NCBI RefSeq assembly: GCF_022201045.2
Contig: NC_068564.1
Location: 33,385,001-33,449,000 of the forward strand
DNA: 64,000 nt
Source: Citrus sinensis
Lineage: Eukaryota; Streptophyta; Magnoliopsida; Sapindales; Rutaceae
Reading direction: 5' to 3'
Made by a program: the position numbers and the translations under genes
Notes under the pieces: model-generated
Told to the model about the DNA's origin: nothing
Database searches by the model: none
What the model saw: the letters and a program-made list of their open reading frames with translations, nothing else
In this document: piece by piece, positions 40,795 to 52,777 of the stretch
Numbering within the stretch: position 1 is the stretch's first letter
Layout: each line of letters starts with the position of its first letter

Positions 40795-42139
40795 TGTATC
40801 AGAGTGGAGGAACCCATGCACAAATTTTCCAGCAAACATCAACCGAACAATATAAAAAACAATTCGGTGAAGCACTTTACGGAGCTGGATCGGATCTTAT
40901 CAAAAGTGAATTAAGTGCTTATGGCGACAAGCTCCTGGGATCAGGCTCAGCTTTTGTGCATAGATAGCAACGTATGTCACAATTGCACATAAAGTTTCAG
41001 CTTCTAATGAATTAAGTGCTTTTCCAACTTCCAAGAATGTTCTAATGGTTTTGAAAAGGTTCTACAGATTGGCAGATATTTCTCCAACCCACGATATTAT
41101 TTTCAAGTGAACGATCAGTATGTGCAAAATAAGCTGAAAGTGATTCTGTTTCCATTTTGACACAGGGTAGGTGATTACCAATTTCTAATTGATCATTCTA
41201 CTATTTCTATGGGCTTAGCTATCATCTGCACTGATTGATTCTTTGAAACTTTTGCAGGGGCATTGGATGAGAGCAACTGAGACAGTTAAAGGGAAGTTTT
41301 GTTACAAACCGCCAATTGATGATATAAATGCTCCCAATCTGTACATTCCATTGATGGCATTTGGTACTTTTGTTGTTCTCGCTGGTTTCTTCCTCGGTAT
41401 AAATGGAAAGTAAGTTCTTATATATATTCATATATTTTATTTTTCGACATTCTATGTATTGCTAGACTAAACAGAATTTCACAGACTTTTTACACGTTCT
41501 AAAATACAATATTGAGGCCAATGAATACCATATAACTGTAGTTTAATATTTAATTGCTATTAGACACTAATGTAAATTTTAATTAACCTTAAATCCGTAT
41601 TATAAAATATGGAACCCTGCCCTAGAGGACTCATATATGCATTACTTGGTGTAAAAATTTTGTCAAACGGTTCAAAGCAGCTAACTAAACATTACAGAAT
41701 ATATAGTTTCACCTAAATTTGAATATTCTTGAACGTCTATGTTACCTCTTTCAGATTTAGCCCTGAGGCTTTGGGTGTACAATTTACAAACGGATTACTT
41801 TGCTGGTTATTCCAAGTCCTACTCATGGAGGCGACGTTGCACATGTTAGGCGATGGAGAGATACTGTTACTCGACGTCGTTGCCTACAGCGGATACACCT
41901 TTGTCGCGGTTTCAATTGCCCTAGTGGCTAAAGTTATTACTTGCGGCTATTGTTATTATGTCGTTAGTGTGTGGAAAAGCTTTTGCATGGGAACGTTGTT
42001 TGTGAAAATCCTGAAGAGGATTTTAGTTGCTGAGGTGAGAATCTGTGAGAAGCATTCAAGCAAGAGGCATCATCTCTTGCTTTTGGTTGCCATTGCTCAG
42101 CTTCCATTGCTGTTTTGGCTTGGAAATGTTGGTGTTTGA
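40795..42139 (+). pseudogene. YIF1-like: YIF1-family ER-Golgi membrane protein gene, apparently decaying
   Basis: Four exons are visible: 40795-40971, 41068-41166, 41258-41409, 41755-42139. YIF1 proteins pair with YIP1 in ER-to-Golgi vesicles and have about five membrane spans. The N-terminal exon starts MYQSGG and has FGEALYGAGSDLIKSELSAYG. Exon 2 has RYFSNPRYYFQVNDQYVQNK. Exons 3-4 have [27 protein letters not shown] and a hydrophobic C-terminus ending LLFWLGNVGV, all typical. Two defects are seen: a net shift of about 4 bases at the end of exon 1 (TAGATAG where family members have the codons before the SN of the splice) creates TAG, and exon 2 has TGA where the family has Leu in FPFLHRGHW. 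All splice sites survive and exons 3-4 are open, so the loss looks recent. It could be a duplicate of a working YIF1 elsewhere. Confidence 0.75.
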
Positions 42140-42691
42140 TTATTGTAATTAATTTGAATTCGTGAGTGCTTGGTGTGGCTTTTGGAAATGCCATTAGTGA
42201 TTTTTTTTTTTTTTAATTCTAAAAGCCCTTATCAAAGTTTTTTCGTCGTGTTTCATTAATTTTGGAAAAGAGATTTTGGGCTCTTTAGAAGCTATTTTGT
42301 CTTTACTCCTAAAAGGCTATCTAATATCATAAATGCACTAATATAATTTTATTAATTTGAAAATACCCATATATAGATATATAGTTATTGACCAACCATA
42401 ACCGTTTTTACTCTTTTAGATAGAGAAACATTAGTTTTTGAAAAGTTTAAAATTTTATTAATGAAAGTTTAGATAATAAAACGTTTCAAAAAAAAAAAAA
42501 GATAATAAAACTAGTGTTTTGATCTTGTATACTAAAATAGGTAAACTCAAAATATTATTACATAATAAAATTCCCTTAACTAAAAAAAAAAGAAAAAAAA
42601 AAGGACAAATGGCACTGGAGAAAAATAATAAAACCTCCATGTTATCCAGTTAATCTTACTCCCTTGATGTTTTGAAACACATTCATATCTC

Positions 42692-43229
42692 CATGGGTGT
42701 CAAATTTTTTGCTGATCTTATTAGTTTGTCTTCCATGGTTGTTAGATATTAACCATATAAATACACTTAATTATTTAATTAATTGAAGATTTTTAATCAT
42801 ATTTAATTGAAAACTAAATTTAGAGTTATCCAAGAAGGCAATGGAATTGTCATAATTTTTTAATTAATTCTGAATTTTTTTAGAATTTGATAAAAATTAA
42901 ATGCGCGAACATGCACACACATACATTATTTTTATTGTTTCAAATACCCTCGTCTTATTATTTTCCAAAAAAATAGTATATGTATGTTTATTTTGTATTC
43001 AATTTTTTAATTAATTCTAGAAAAATTTTCAGAACTAATTAGAAAATTATGACAATTCCCTTACTTTTTCAAATAATTTTGCGTTTAATTTTTCAATTAA
43101 TTATAACTAAACAATTATTAAATTAATTAAATAATTAAAGGTATTTATATTTCCAACATCAAAACAACCACAGGATTTGGCTGTATTTTAAAATATTAAG
43201 AGATTTGAAAAATTATGACAACATGGCAG
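42692..43229. repeat. Foldback element with arms of about 150-190 bp
   Basis: The left arm (GGTTGTTAGATATTAACC, then TTAATTATTTAATTAATT, then GGAATTGTCATAATTTT) reappears in the same order when the right arm is read from the other strand. The arms are separated by a loop of about 120-150 bp (near 42890-43015). Similarity tapers outward. Likely a MITE or foldback transposon; ends are approximate and I found no target duplication. Confidence 0.65.
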
Positions 43230-43774
43230 CCTTGCTCTTTTGTGTGAACCATTTCTTACCAAAGCAAAATCGAATCTTCTTGACAAATCTTTACAGAAGA
43301 ACTAGTTTTATATGCCGTCTTTACGAAAGAACTAGTTTTACATTGAAACACTCTGTTCGTAAACCAAGTGTTATTGAATATTGAATTCAAAAACAAAGGA
43401 AAAATTTTTAGTTTCCTCCAATATTTTCATTTTATAACCATGTAATATATATTGATTGAACAAAGAACTGAGAATTATTAAGTCAAGATGGTGGATTGAA
43501 ATTGTAAATTTAGTGGATGAAGAGGAAAATTGCAGCCTAAAACTAATAGTTACAAAAATTGTGAATGATAAAATACAAGCATGAAAAAGAATTTTATTAT
43601 TTGGGACAATGACAATTATGTGAAGGATCGGAAGTCTTCAAATTGTTGTGAATATAAAAAGTTGCAATATATGATTCCAGTCTTGTGAATAAACGAAGAT
43701 TAATTAATTAAACAGGTTTAATTAATTAAATAAGTTGACCTTGACCTTAAGATTGCCTAGTTTAGGATTGTGGT

Positions 43775-44252
43775 TAGGGATGGCAAATTGTGGGCTTGGG
43801 CCGGGCTTTTCGAAGCCCAGGCCCAAGCACACATCATCCAAATAAAGTTCAGATCCTTCAAAAGTTTGTCCAAAATCGGAGGGTCGGGCTTGGGCCGTTG
43901 AAATTAATTATAAAATATTTTTTAAATTAAGAAAAAAAATTTAAATTAAAGATAATCATCTAATATATAATAGAATAATAGTCCAATACATAAAATATTA
44001 GTAATACAACCTAATAAAATAACAATTATTAATATAAAAATTAAACTAATTTAATATTTTGAGTTTTTTTCTTTTTTATTTAAATTGAATTTATTTTTTA
44101 TTCATAAATTTAAAAAGCCTAGGCCAAGTCCAGCCTTTTTTGCTAAGCCCTTGTCCATGCCCAACATATGTGGGTTTTACAATTTTTGGGCCCATATACA
44201 GGCCCACCCAGAGTGAGCCGGGCTTTAGGCCCGGACTTTTTTGCCACTCCTA
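43775..44252. mobile_element. Non-autonomous hAT-type element, 478 bp
   Basis: It begins TAGGGATGGCAAATTGTGGG and ends TTTTTTGCCACTCCTA. An exact 8-bp duplication ATTGTGGT flanks it (43767-43774, 44253-44260). Subterminal zones carry GGGCTTGGGCCGGGC-like GC-rich units on both ends and the core is AT-rich. Same architecture as the element at 11148-11593 but a different subterminal repeat. Confidence 0.92.
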
Positions 44253-44421
44253 ATTGTGGTTTCTAATTAAATAAGCTATTTTTACTGTGTGAATACAACA
44301 AGCAATTGATTGAAAAAGCGGATTGGTGTTTAATAATCTATGGTGTTGTGATTGCTGTGAGTTTGAAAAACAGTTTATATGCGTTTGGTAAATTTTATTA
44401 CAAATGTATTATTCATTATAT

Positions 44422-45435
44422 GGCCAAAACTACTTTACATCATGGGTTTGGTACCCCACTCGTTTGTCATTTACCAATGTCAGCGTTGGATTTTATCTAA
44501 CAGCTACAAAAGATACACATAGAGAATTTGAGCAACCTGAGAAACCGGTTAGGAGCCGGTCACCTGGTGGAAAACAACTGATTGGAAAAGAGCACATGTA
44601 ATCGATTAGAAGTTTTTAAGTTTTTTGACAGCTTACCCATTTAAACAAATAACAAACCGAGATATGCAGCTAATGGTTGCAAACAACTTTTTGCAAGGGT
44701 GCTAGTATTGGTTGGACTAAGATTGATACAAATTTCTCATAATTATGTCTTAAATATTTGCAAATGATCAGGTTATGTATTGCCAAACATAATATATTCT
44801 CATTTTCTACGTCTTCATGCCATTCTCTATTTTACAACCAAGCCTAACATCTTATGCCCATTTATGCTTCTTCATGCCTACCCAGCTCCCACCAACTCTG
44901 CAACCTTCTAGAGCTGGTCGAGTAAAGCACGTTGTTGCCGAGAAATCTCTTCACTTCCGGACCTAAAACCTTTTGTTTTGCTGCTTCCATCAAATTTTTT
45001 TGTTGAAGATACTGAGGAAGAAAATGCACATTTTGAAGAAAAACCCATTTGTTGTTGATGGTTTCTGAATAAGAACTCATGGCGTGGATCAGAGAATGGT
45101 AGTTTAGGGATGTAAGGAGAGGAAAAGTCTAAACTTCCTGATGAGTTGTGGCGCTTTGGTTGTGGCTGAAGCAAGTGGCTGTGGTGGTGATGGTGTTCCT
45201 GGTGCAGAGGATAAGCACTCAAAGGCAAAAGAAAGTTTGGATTTTGACGATGCTAAGACTGCACTTGTTGGTGATTCATAAATATCTGAGGATCAAAAAA
45301 GCATCTTCAGCCTGTTATCCATTTTCTAAATATTAAATCTCAGCCGTTAAATATCTTTCTTCACAATCTAAAGGGTCATTGGCTATAAGACAAATGATAG
45401 GGGTACCAAACCCATGATGCAAGGTAGCTGGACCC
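44422..45435. mobile_element. Pack-MULE-like element carrying a host gene fragment
   Basis: Terminal inverted repeats run for about 60 bp: the left end reads GGCCAAAACTACTTTACATC and the right end, from the other strand, GGGTCCAGCTACCTTGCATC; both continue ATGGGTTTGGTACCCC and then a TTTGTC block. An exact 9-bp direct repeat, TCATTATAT, lies at 44413-44421 and 45436-45444, the target length of Mutator-like elements. There is no transposase. The interior (about 44860-45330) holds a coding-like stretch on the minus strand resembling part of a plant GRAS gene. Mutator elements that mobilise gene pieces are called Pack-MULEs. Confidence 0.85.
44908..45300 (-). pseudogene. Captured gene fragment, possibly GRAS (HAM/SCL6-22-27 type)
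   Basis: The minus strand encodes a Gln/His/Ser-rich stretch: QIFMNHQQVQS, a stop, then NFLLPLSAYPLHQEHHHHH, PQPKRHNSSGSLDFSS, KLPFSDPRHEFLFRNHQ and EEISRQQRALLDQL, then a stop. This low-complexity text followed by QQxALLDQL resembles the region just before the GRAS domain of HAIRY MERISTEM-type regulators, where QQQQAIIDQL leads into the domain. The GRAS domain itself is absent. It lies fully inside the Mutator-type inverted repeats. The source family is a tentative call from memory; that it is a gene piece is better supported. Confidence 0.5.
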
Positions 45436-45444
45436 TCATTATAT

Positions 45445-46431
45445 AAGACAAAATAGACATAAGTTTAAATTACCTTTTATTTTGTTTAGTATATTTAATG
45501 ATATTTAAACATGCATTTTTCTTTTTAAAATACGTAAAAATATATAAAGTGAAAAAAAGAACTCAATAAATTTATTATATATAATATGATAAAAATTCAT
45601 ACTTGTACATACTTAAGATAAAATAAAAAAGTAATTTGCATTATATTCATATTAAATTTGATGCAATAAACACCATAACTATAGAAAAAAATATAAATAT
45701 ATTGGATATTAAAAACCATGGTTATGACATTAATTTCATAAGTTATGATTAATTTTCATGTGAAATTGTTAAAAGTTCAAAAAAATTTACATAATTATAT
45801 ACAAACCTATTTTTATCTTATAATAGAAAATAAAAGTAAGATATAAAAAAAATATGAACTTACTAGATCAAAACTTTGATACTAGAGAGAATATATAGTA
45901 GTTGTCGCAGTAATTTAATTGTGGTGGTAATATAATATCTAATGGTCTAATATTATGGTGTATAGGAAAATAAGACATAAGTATATTATAGTGTATGGGA
46001 AAACAAGACATAATTATTTTTTTAAAATATTAAGATTATAATATGAACTTTAAAAAAGTATAACAACTTAATTTATAAGCTACTTATGAAAAAATGACTA
46101 TCTACTTGTTTTTAAAAGTTACTGTAAAAAAAAAAAAGTTACGGTCAAGATAGAAAAAATACTATGCATGCGTTTAAAGTTATGGGTTAGACACTATTTC
46201 ATATGTATAACTGTATTATTAATAAAAAATAAATTTAACATAATTAATATAAATAAATGTACAATCAATAAATAAGTTTTAAAATTATCATAAATCATTA
46301 AATATAAAATTAATTTCTTTAAAAACTTAGGAAATTTACAAAGTAAATAGATGATATTTTTCTTAAAATTTGACTAAATTTTAATTTAAAAATGTATTAA
46401 AATTAGGTACATATAATTTTATAATGTAATT

Positions 46432-46476
<45 letters not shown>

Positions 46477-48157
46477 AAATAAGTATCAAATAAACTTTTA
46501 TTATTTTTATTTTTCTAGATAAGCTACTAAACGTATTTTTACAATTCTCATTTTTAGACATCAATCTAAAAGTAAACTGTGAAATATATTTTTATTTTTA
46601 TCAAAAACTAATCATTCTTGTTCTATAAACAAAATCAAAAACACGATATGAAAAAATTACCAAATGCATCCTAAGCTTTCAATAAAGGAACCCAAGACTT
46701 TTATTGACTATAATGTCCCCTGACTCTATAAACCTAAAAGTTGGCCTCAAAATTTTATATTAAATAGAAAATGATATTAACATAAATGTAATAATATATA
46801 TATTTAAAATAATTTTAATATTTAAAAAATATTTTAATATTTTACAATCTATTAGACCTATTTTATTATATTAAAGTAATATTTAATAATAAATAGAAAC
46901 ATAATTTTAAAATAAATAAAAATAAAAATTATTTTGAATATTATGCAAAAAATAATTTTAATATTGTTAATAAGGAGATATTTTATTAATTTTAGAATTT
47001 ATTTAACCTAAAGATTTATTTAAAATCTGTATAATAAATACGAGTATATTATTTAAATAAATGTAATAGCTTTAAATTTTAATATTATTTTAAATGTTAA
47101 AAATAATTTAATATTATTAGTCCACTATATAGATTATATTTTATATTAAGTTTTTATTGGTTAAAAAATTTAAAGTTAATTTTTAACTATTATATTTAAA
47201 TATTATTATGATTAAAAAAATTCTATTAACTATTTTTTAAAAATTTAATAACATATATAATTATTTTTTCGTATTTTGAGAATATAGATGTCCTTTTTCT
47301 CCAAAATATATAAATATCAATTTGCAAAGGAATGTTGTCGGAAGCATAGCTGCCCGATGGCGGCGTGGGCTTTACTAGTTACTATTCACCGTCCAAACAA
47401 AAAAAAAATAAAAATGAAAATCCTAATATTATAAATAGCACATTATTTTCAACTTTCCCTTTTAATTTCTCTCACTGACTCTCCAATTTCTCCTTTGATT
47501 TTTTTTTTAATTTTTCATTTTTTTGGTAGAATAAAGCAGACAGGTAATTAACTGACTCCTCGAGTCTGACGAATCCAAACTCCTTATTCCTTTTAATGTC
47601 CTTTTGTCTTTTAATTCCTCGAAAAGGTATGTAAATCTAATGATCTTTAATTTCAAGATTTTGTTTTGATTGCTTTTGGTTAGAGACATGTAATTAAATG
47701 TTTAATCGGGGGAACGATCGTTAGAATCGAATCAAAAAATTGTCAAATCTGATTTGTTGATCGACTGTGCTGGGATTTTATTATTTTTTTGGTTTTTTTA
47801 TAGGCGAACTTTTAAAATTTCAGTTTGTAGATATATATATATATTTTTCAATTCAATATTGAAATCGTAGGAATTTGTAAGTTTCTTCTAACCTAGACCT
47901 GTCAAATGGTAGTTTTGGTGTTAGAGCCTGATTTTTGCTGCATCTGATTGGTTATTTGTTGTTTAGGTTTCATATTTTTGCTGTATCTGATTAGGTATTG
48001 AAGCTTTGGTTGTTGCGGCATCTGGTTGTGCTTTTGGTGTGAAATTTTATATTTTTGCTGCAATTGATTATGGCTTTGGTGTTAAATTTGATGTCCTTTT
48101 CTTTTCTTTTTGTTTTTTCCCCACCTTCTCTTTGCAGGTATTTTGTGAAACTCCATA
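45445..48157. other. AT-rich intergenic DNA, then leader of the SRP receptor gene
   Basis: 45.4-47.3 kb is very AT-rich with no gene seen and includes a long (AT)n run at about 46434-46472. The last 700 bp contain the CT-rich leader of the SRP receptor gene; a GT-AG intron (about 47544-48137) appears to split its 5' untranslated region, ending TTTGCAG 20 bp before the start codon. Confidence 0.5.
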
Positions 48158-51100
48158 ATGTTAGAGCAGTTACTGATCTTTACTAGAGGAGGGTTAATCC
48201 TCTGGACATGTAAGGAGCTAGGCAATGCTCTGAAAGGATCGCCGATTGACACGTTGATTCGGTCATGTCTTTTGGAGGAACGATCTGGTTTAGCATCGTT
48301 CAATTACGATTCTGCAGGTGCAGCATACACTCTCAAATGGACCTTTCATAATGAGCTCGGCCTGGTGTTTGTTGCCGTGTATCAGCGTATACTCCATCTG
48401 CTCTATGTGGATGATCTGCTGGCCATGATGAAGCAATCCTTTTCAGAGATTTATGATCCAAAACGAACTGACTATTCAGATTTTGATGAAATGTTTAGAC
48501 AACTTAGGAAGGAGGCAGAAGCTAGGGCGGAGGAGTTAAAGAAATCAAAGCAAGTTACTAAGCCTATGAATAACCTTAAGAAGCAGGGAGGACAGCTGCA
48601 AAAGGGTGGATTTGAAAGGGGAAGTAACAGGAGTGGAGGTGGCTCGGCAAATGATGACGGGGATAGTGATAATATGAGAGGCCGTAAATTGGAGAATGGA
48701 CACTCCAATGTCGGCAATGTTGAGATTGAAGAATCTAGGGTAACAGGTGTTGCTAACGGTAAAGAAAATACTAGTTCTAATATTGGGGCTTTTGATGTAA
48801 GTAAGTTACAGAAGTTAAGAAATAAAGGTGGTAAGAAAACTGATACTGTTGTTAGCAAGGGTTCAAATCCAGACCCAAAGAAAAAGATAACAAAGAAGAA
48901 CAGAGTTTGGGACGATTCGCCTCCAGAGTCCAAATTGGACTTCACGGATCCTGCAGGTGGAAATGGCAGTAATATCGAGGTTGAGGCAGCAGATCATGGT
49001 GAAAGTATGATGGACAAGGAAGAGGTTTTCAGCAGTGATAGTGAATCCGAAGAAGATGAAGAAGTGGGTAAGCACAACAAGCCTGATGCTAAGAAGACGG
49101 GCTGGTTTTCATCTATGTTCCAGAGGTATTTTTCCTTGATGACTCAATTTGGTTGATTAATCTCTTAATAAATCTGTTTGTTAAAAATATGTTCTATTTA
49201 TTAAATTGTCTTTATTTTTAACCCAGTATTGCTGGAAAGGCAAACTTGGATAAGGCAGACCTTGAACCCGCTCTGAAAGCTCTCAAGGATAGGCTCATGA
49301 CCAAGAATGTTGTATGTATCTGAATCTTTTACCTTTTTCCTCTGATGTTTATTAGTTTTTCTTTCATTTGCTATTCTGATCATTCTTAAGAAGTTGTTAA
49401 TGGACTTGAGCACTGACATTTTAGGCTGAGGAGATAGCTGAGAAACTTTGTGAATCAGTTGCAGCAAGTCTTGAAGGCAAAAAGCTGGCCTCATTTACAA
49501 GGATTTCTTCAATTGTGCAGGTATTTGATTTTTAGTTTCCTCTAATATTTGAATTCTCCGATTTGTCTTCTTGCTTTTTGTTTTTGTTTTTGTTTTGTTT
49601 TTTTTGTTTTTTATATTTTATTTTATAAGAGCAAATGAGCAATATCATACTAAAATTACCACTGCAGGCTGCAATGGAAGAGGCTCTTGTTCGCATTTTA
49701 ACTCCTAGGCGTTCCATTGATATATTAAGAGATGTTCACGCTGCCAAGGAACAACGGAAGCCATATGTAGTTGTTTTCGTTGGTGTTAATGGAGTTGGGA
49801 AATCTACCAACCTAGCTAAGGTTAAGCTGATCATCTTGATAGATTTTGGGTAATTTAGGGCATATTTTCTGATCAAGCTTGCTAATTTCAAACTTGTCTA
49901 TGCAGGTAGCTTACTGGCTTCTTCAGCACAAGGTCAGTGTTATGATGGCTGCATGTGATACATTCCGCTCTGGCGCTGTCGAACAGTTGCGAACTCACGC
50001 ACGCAGGCTCCAGGTATGACTATGACATTAGTTATTCTTTCATGGTTATTAGCGTCTTCATTGGTTTGAAAATAGGGTAAACTTCAATATACCACATTCT
50101 TAGAATGACAATCTTCAATTTACCCCCCCAAAAGTGCGACAACGTCAATTTATACCTATTTACTATTAAGAAGAAATTAAAAAAAAAAAGGTCATCAATG
50201 CACCCCCCATTTGTCATCATCTTCTAAATGAAAATGGGGGTAAATTGAAGTTTTCAAACTTCTGGATAAATTGAAGATTGTCATTGGAATTGAAGTTTAC
50301 CCTTGAAAACATACATAATCACTTGTTTCTAATGGTGCTTGCCAGGTCCCTATATTTGAAAAGGGCTATGAAAAAGATCCTGCAATTGTTGCAAAGGAAG
50401 CTATCCAGGAGGCCACACGCAATGGCTCTGATGTTGTTCTTGTTGATACAGCTGGTCGGATGCAAGTAATCATCGAATATTATCTGTTTTTATTGCATAT
50501 ATATTTGCATACTGTCTGTGAGCATTTTGTGAATATTATCACTTTTCGAGGTATGTGGAGCTTTGATTGTTTGAAACGAAAAGAAGCAAAGTGAGCAAGC
50601 AATAAAAAGACCCACTTATACTGGTGTTATTGGGATTTGCTTTAGTGATATCTAAGTTGGATATTGATTTGAAACCTATGGTTTGCGTGCACATTTCTTA
50701 CTCCTCTTCTGTTAATATATCTATATTAATATTATTAGGATAATGAGCCGCTGATGAGGGCACTGTCAAAGCTTATCTACCTCAACAATCCAGACCTTGT
50801 CCTGTTTGTCGGAGAGGCTCTAGTGGGGAATGATGCTGTTGATCAACTGTCTAAGTTCAATCAGGTTGGTTTCGTATTCAGGATTTTATATGTTGCTTTT
50901 ACTGTGCCTATCTGTTAACGTTATTGTTCTAAAATCTCCAAATATTTTATGATCACGATCATCCATTTTTCTTCTTGCAGAAATTAGCTGACCTGTCGTC
51001 TTCTCCTAATCCACAATTGATTGATGGGATATTGCTCACTAAATTCGATACAATTGATGATAAGGTAGGCAATTAACTCTGCCTATTCACATCCATGCAT

Positions 51101-51339
51101 GTGTACACAAGAACACACAAACCAACACTTAGGCCAAACTGTTGGCTTGTTCGATTGGTTTTGAGTATCTGTGAGTTGTTTTCGCTTGCATATAATTGTA
51201 GTTCATGCTGCAGGTTGGAGCAGCATTATCAATGGTCTATGTGTCGGGAGCTCCTGTGATGTTCGTTGGATGCGGACAATCGTATACAGATTTGAAGAAA
51301 CTGAATGTCAAGTCAATTGTTAAAACCCTTCTGAAATAA
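48158..51339 (+). CDS. SRPRA: Signal recognition particle receptor alpha subunit
   Basis: Nine exons (48158-49125, 49227-49311, 49425-49520, 49668-49820, 49906-50013, 50346-50465, 50739-50864, 50981-51064, 51214-51339) join in phase to 621 residues. SR-alpha docks SRP-ribosome complexes at the ER membrane, where GTP hydrolysis with SRP54 releases the nascent chain. Residues 1-130 are the SRX longin-like domain ([16 protein letters not shown]) that binds SR-beta. Residues about 130-315 are a charged linker with an acidic cluster (DSESEEDEE). The NG GTPase domain starts near 323. G1 is GVNGVGKST (422-430), G3 DTAGR (504-508), G4 TKFD (572-575), and the closing motif is in [12 protein letters not shown]. 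From memory the orthologue is At4g30600, next to BRS1, as here. All key residues are present. Confidence 0.97.
50074..50303. mobile_element. MITE-like palindromic element in an SRP receptor intron
   Basis: The left end AGGGTAAACTTCAAT is an exact mirror of the right end ATTGAAGTTTACCCT. TTGAAAA occurs at both edges and may be part of the target duplication, though the exact boundary is ambiguous. The element lies wholly between exons 5 and 6 and leaves both splice sites intact, but its right end is only about 40 bp from the exon 6 acceptor. Confidence 0.7.
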
Positions 51340-51542
51340 GTGATGTCTCAACCCAGTTATGTGCTATGTTGTTCTTGAACTATGTGTTGCCATGACCCTG
51401 TTACTTTTGTTGGAGGGGAAATCAGTCCCTTGCGGTTGTAATTTTATGTTAAATGTTTTGTACTGTATTTGTGCCTTCTCTTGATGCCTTGCGTGCATGT
51501 GTCATTAATCAAAATTTAGTGTCTTGAAAGCATTTCTATATG

Positions 51543-52777
51543 TCAATCATCAAGAAGCTCGGAGTCAATTATGTGGAAATACAATTGTTTGTTTACTAGG
51601 TCATGGGCTACATTATTTGGTTCTGCTGAGCTATAATGCCTATGATAGACAAATCATTATGACTTTTACCAGTAAAAATCACTTGGACCAACAGCCAAGC
51701 AGAACCGAGGAAGAAACCTGTATAAGCAAATGTCCCCGGAGAAGCAAAAGGAAATGCCAAATCAGCCCCACCAGCTAAAGGAAATGCCGTCGCTGGAAAA
51801 CCTTGAAGATCTCGATTGATGTCCCCGGAGAAGAAGAGATGCCACGCCGGCCCCATTGGGTATCTCGACAACAGTCCTCCCTTCAGGGAGTTGTTCTATC
51901 TCTTTACGAAGTGTTTGATACTCGCTTGGGACTAGCCAAGTTAGTGTAGCGCCAGAATTGACAAAAACTCCGTCGTCAGACCTGGTATCGTTTTTCTTGA
52001 AAAAATTTGGATCAATATCAAGCATTTTCTCCCCAAGGCCAATTCCTTCAAGGGTAACATAATAAGATCCATCCATGACATTGATTGGAGTTGAATCATC
52101 TTCAGGTATTGCTCCTTCACCTAATACTAACATGTTATATTCATACTCAAAATAATTTAATCTACCAATGCAATATGAAAATTTTGAGCCATCTACAAGT
52201 GATGGTGTGCTGGAAGTTGGTAGGCCAAGTCCAAATCACAGCCAATGGTTCCTTGTGAGTCACGACCCCGTGTGTATCGAATTTTGTACGAGCATTCATC
52301 AGAAAATGCACTGCAATCATTTGTGCAGTAACTGGAGTCGCAAGGCAAAGTGGCGTATGTGAGTGATTTAGAAGGACCAAAAGTTGTTGCACGACATTGT
52401 TCACAAGGCTGACATTTAACCATATGAGGCTACTTCCGGTGTCCAACACGGCGAGCTGTGAACAGGTGGCTGACCGATGGGGAAGTTTACTTAAAATATA
52501 GGAATAGTAGAGATTCCGGGATGAAGATGGGCTCGAGTGTCATGAGTGCTTTGAGATGATTTTTGGGACAAATGAATGGAACAAGCCACTGACGTTTTTA
52601 TAACGCATTCAATATTTGTGCTTCAATGGCGAGATTAGGGTTGTATAAGAGAGATTCTCGGTGAAGAAGCTTGGTGACTAAGCGTTTTGGTTTCGGCGCA
52701 GCGCTTGAAGTGAAATTGGTGTTTGCGAAGGGTAAGAGTACGAGGGAAAGAAGTAACACAGCATGTGAACCTGGCAC
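51543..52777 (-). pseudogene. Broken nepenthesin-type aspartic protease copy
   Basis: A diverged tandem copy of the intact protease at 53985-55337, on the same strand. Shared text includes HAVLLLSLVLLPF, KRLVTKLLHRESLLYNPN, LDTGSSLIW, SLTYATLPCDSSYCTNDC and MDGSYYVTLEGIGLGEKMLDI. Damage seen: the start ATG is GTG (52777); a stop follows the propeptide; one base is lost just after the first catalytic motif (LDTGSSLIW runs into LNVSLVNN); the segment after DSQGTIG is missing much of the middle of the protein; and the second catalytic motif reads VNSGATLTW, with Asp replaced by Asn. It also lacks a block near the C-terminal third. It cannot encode an active protease. It lies tail-to-tail with the SRP receptor gene, about 200 bp from its stop. 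Confidence 0.92.
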
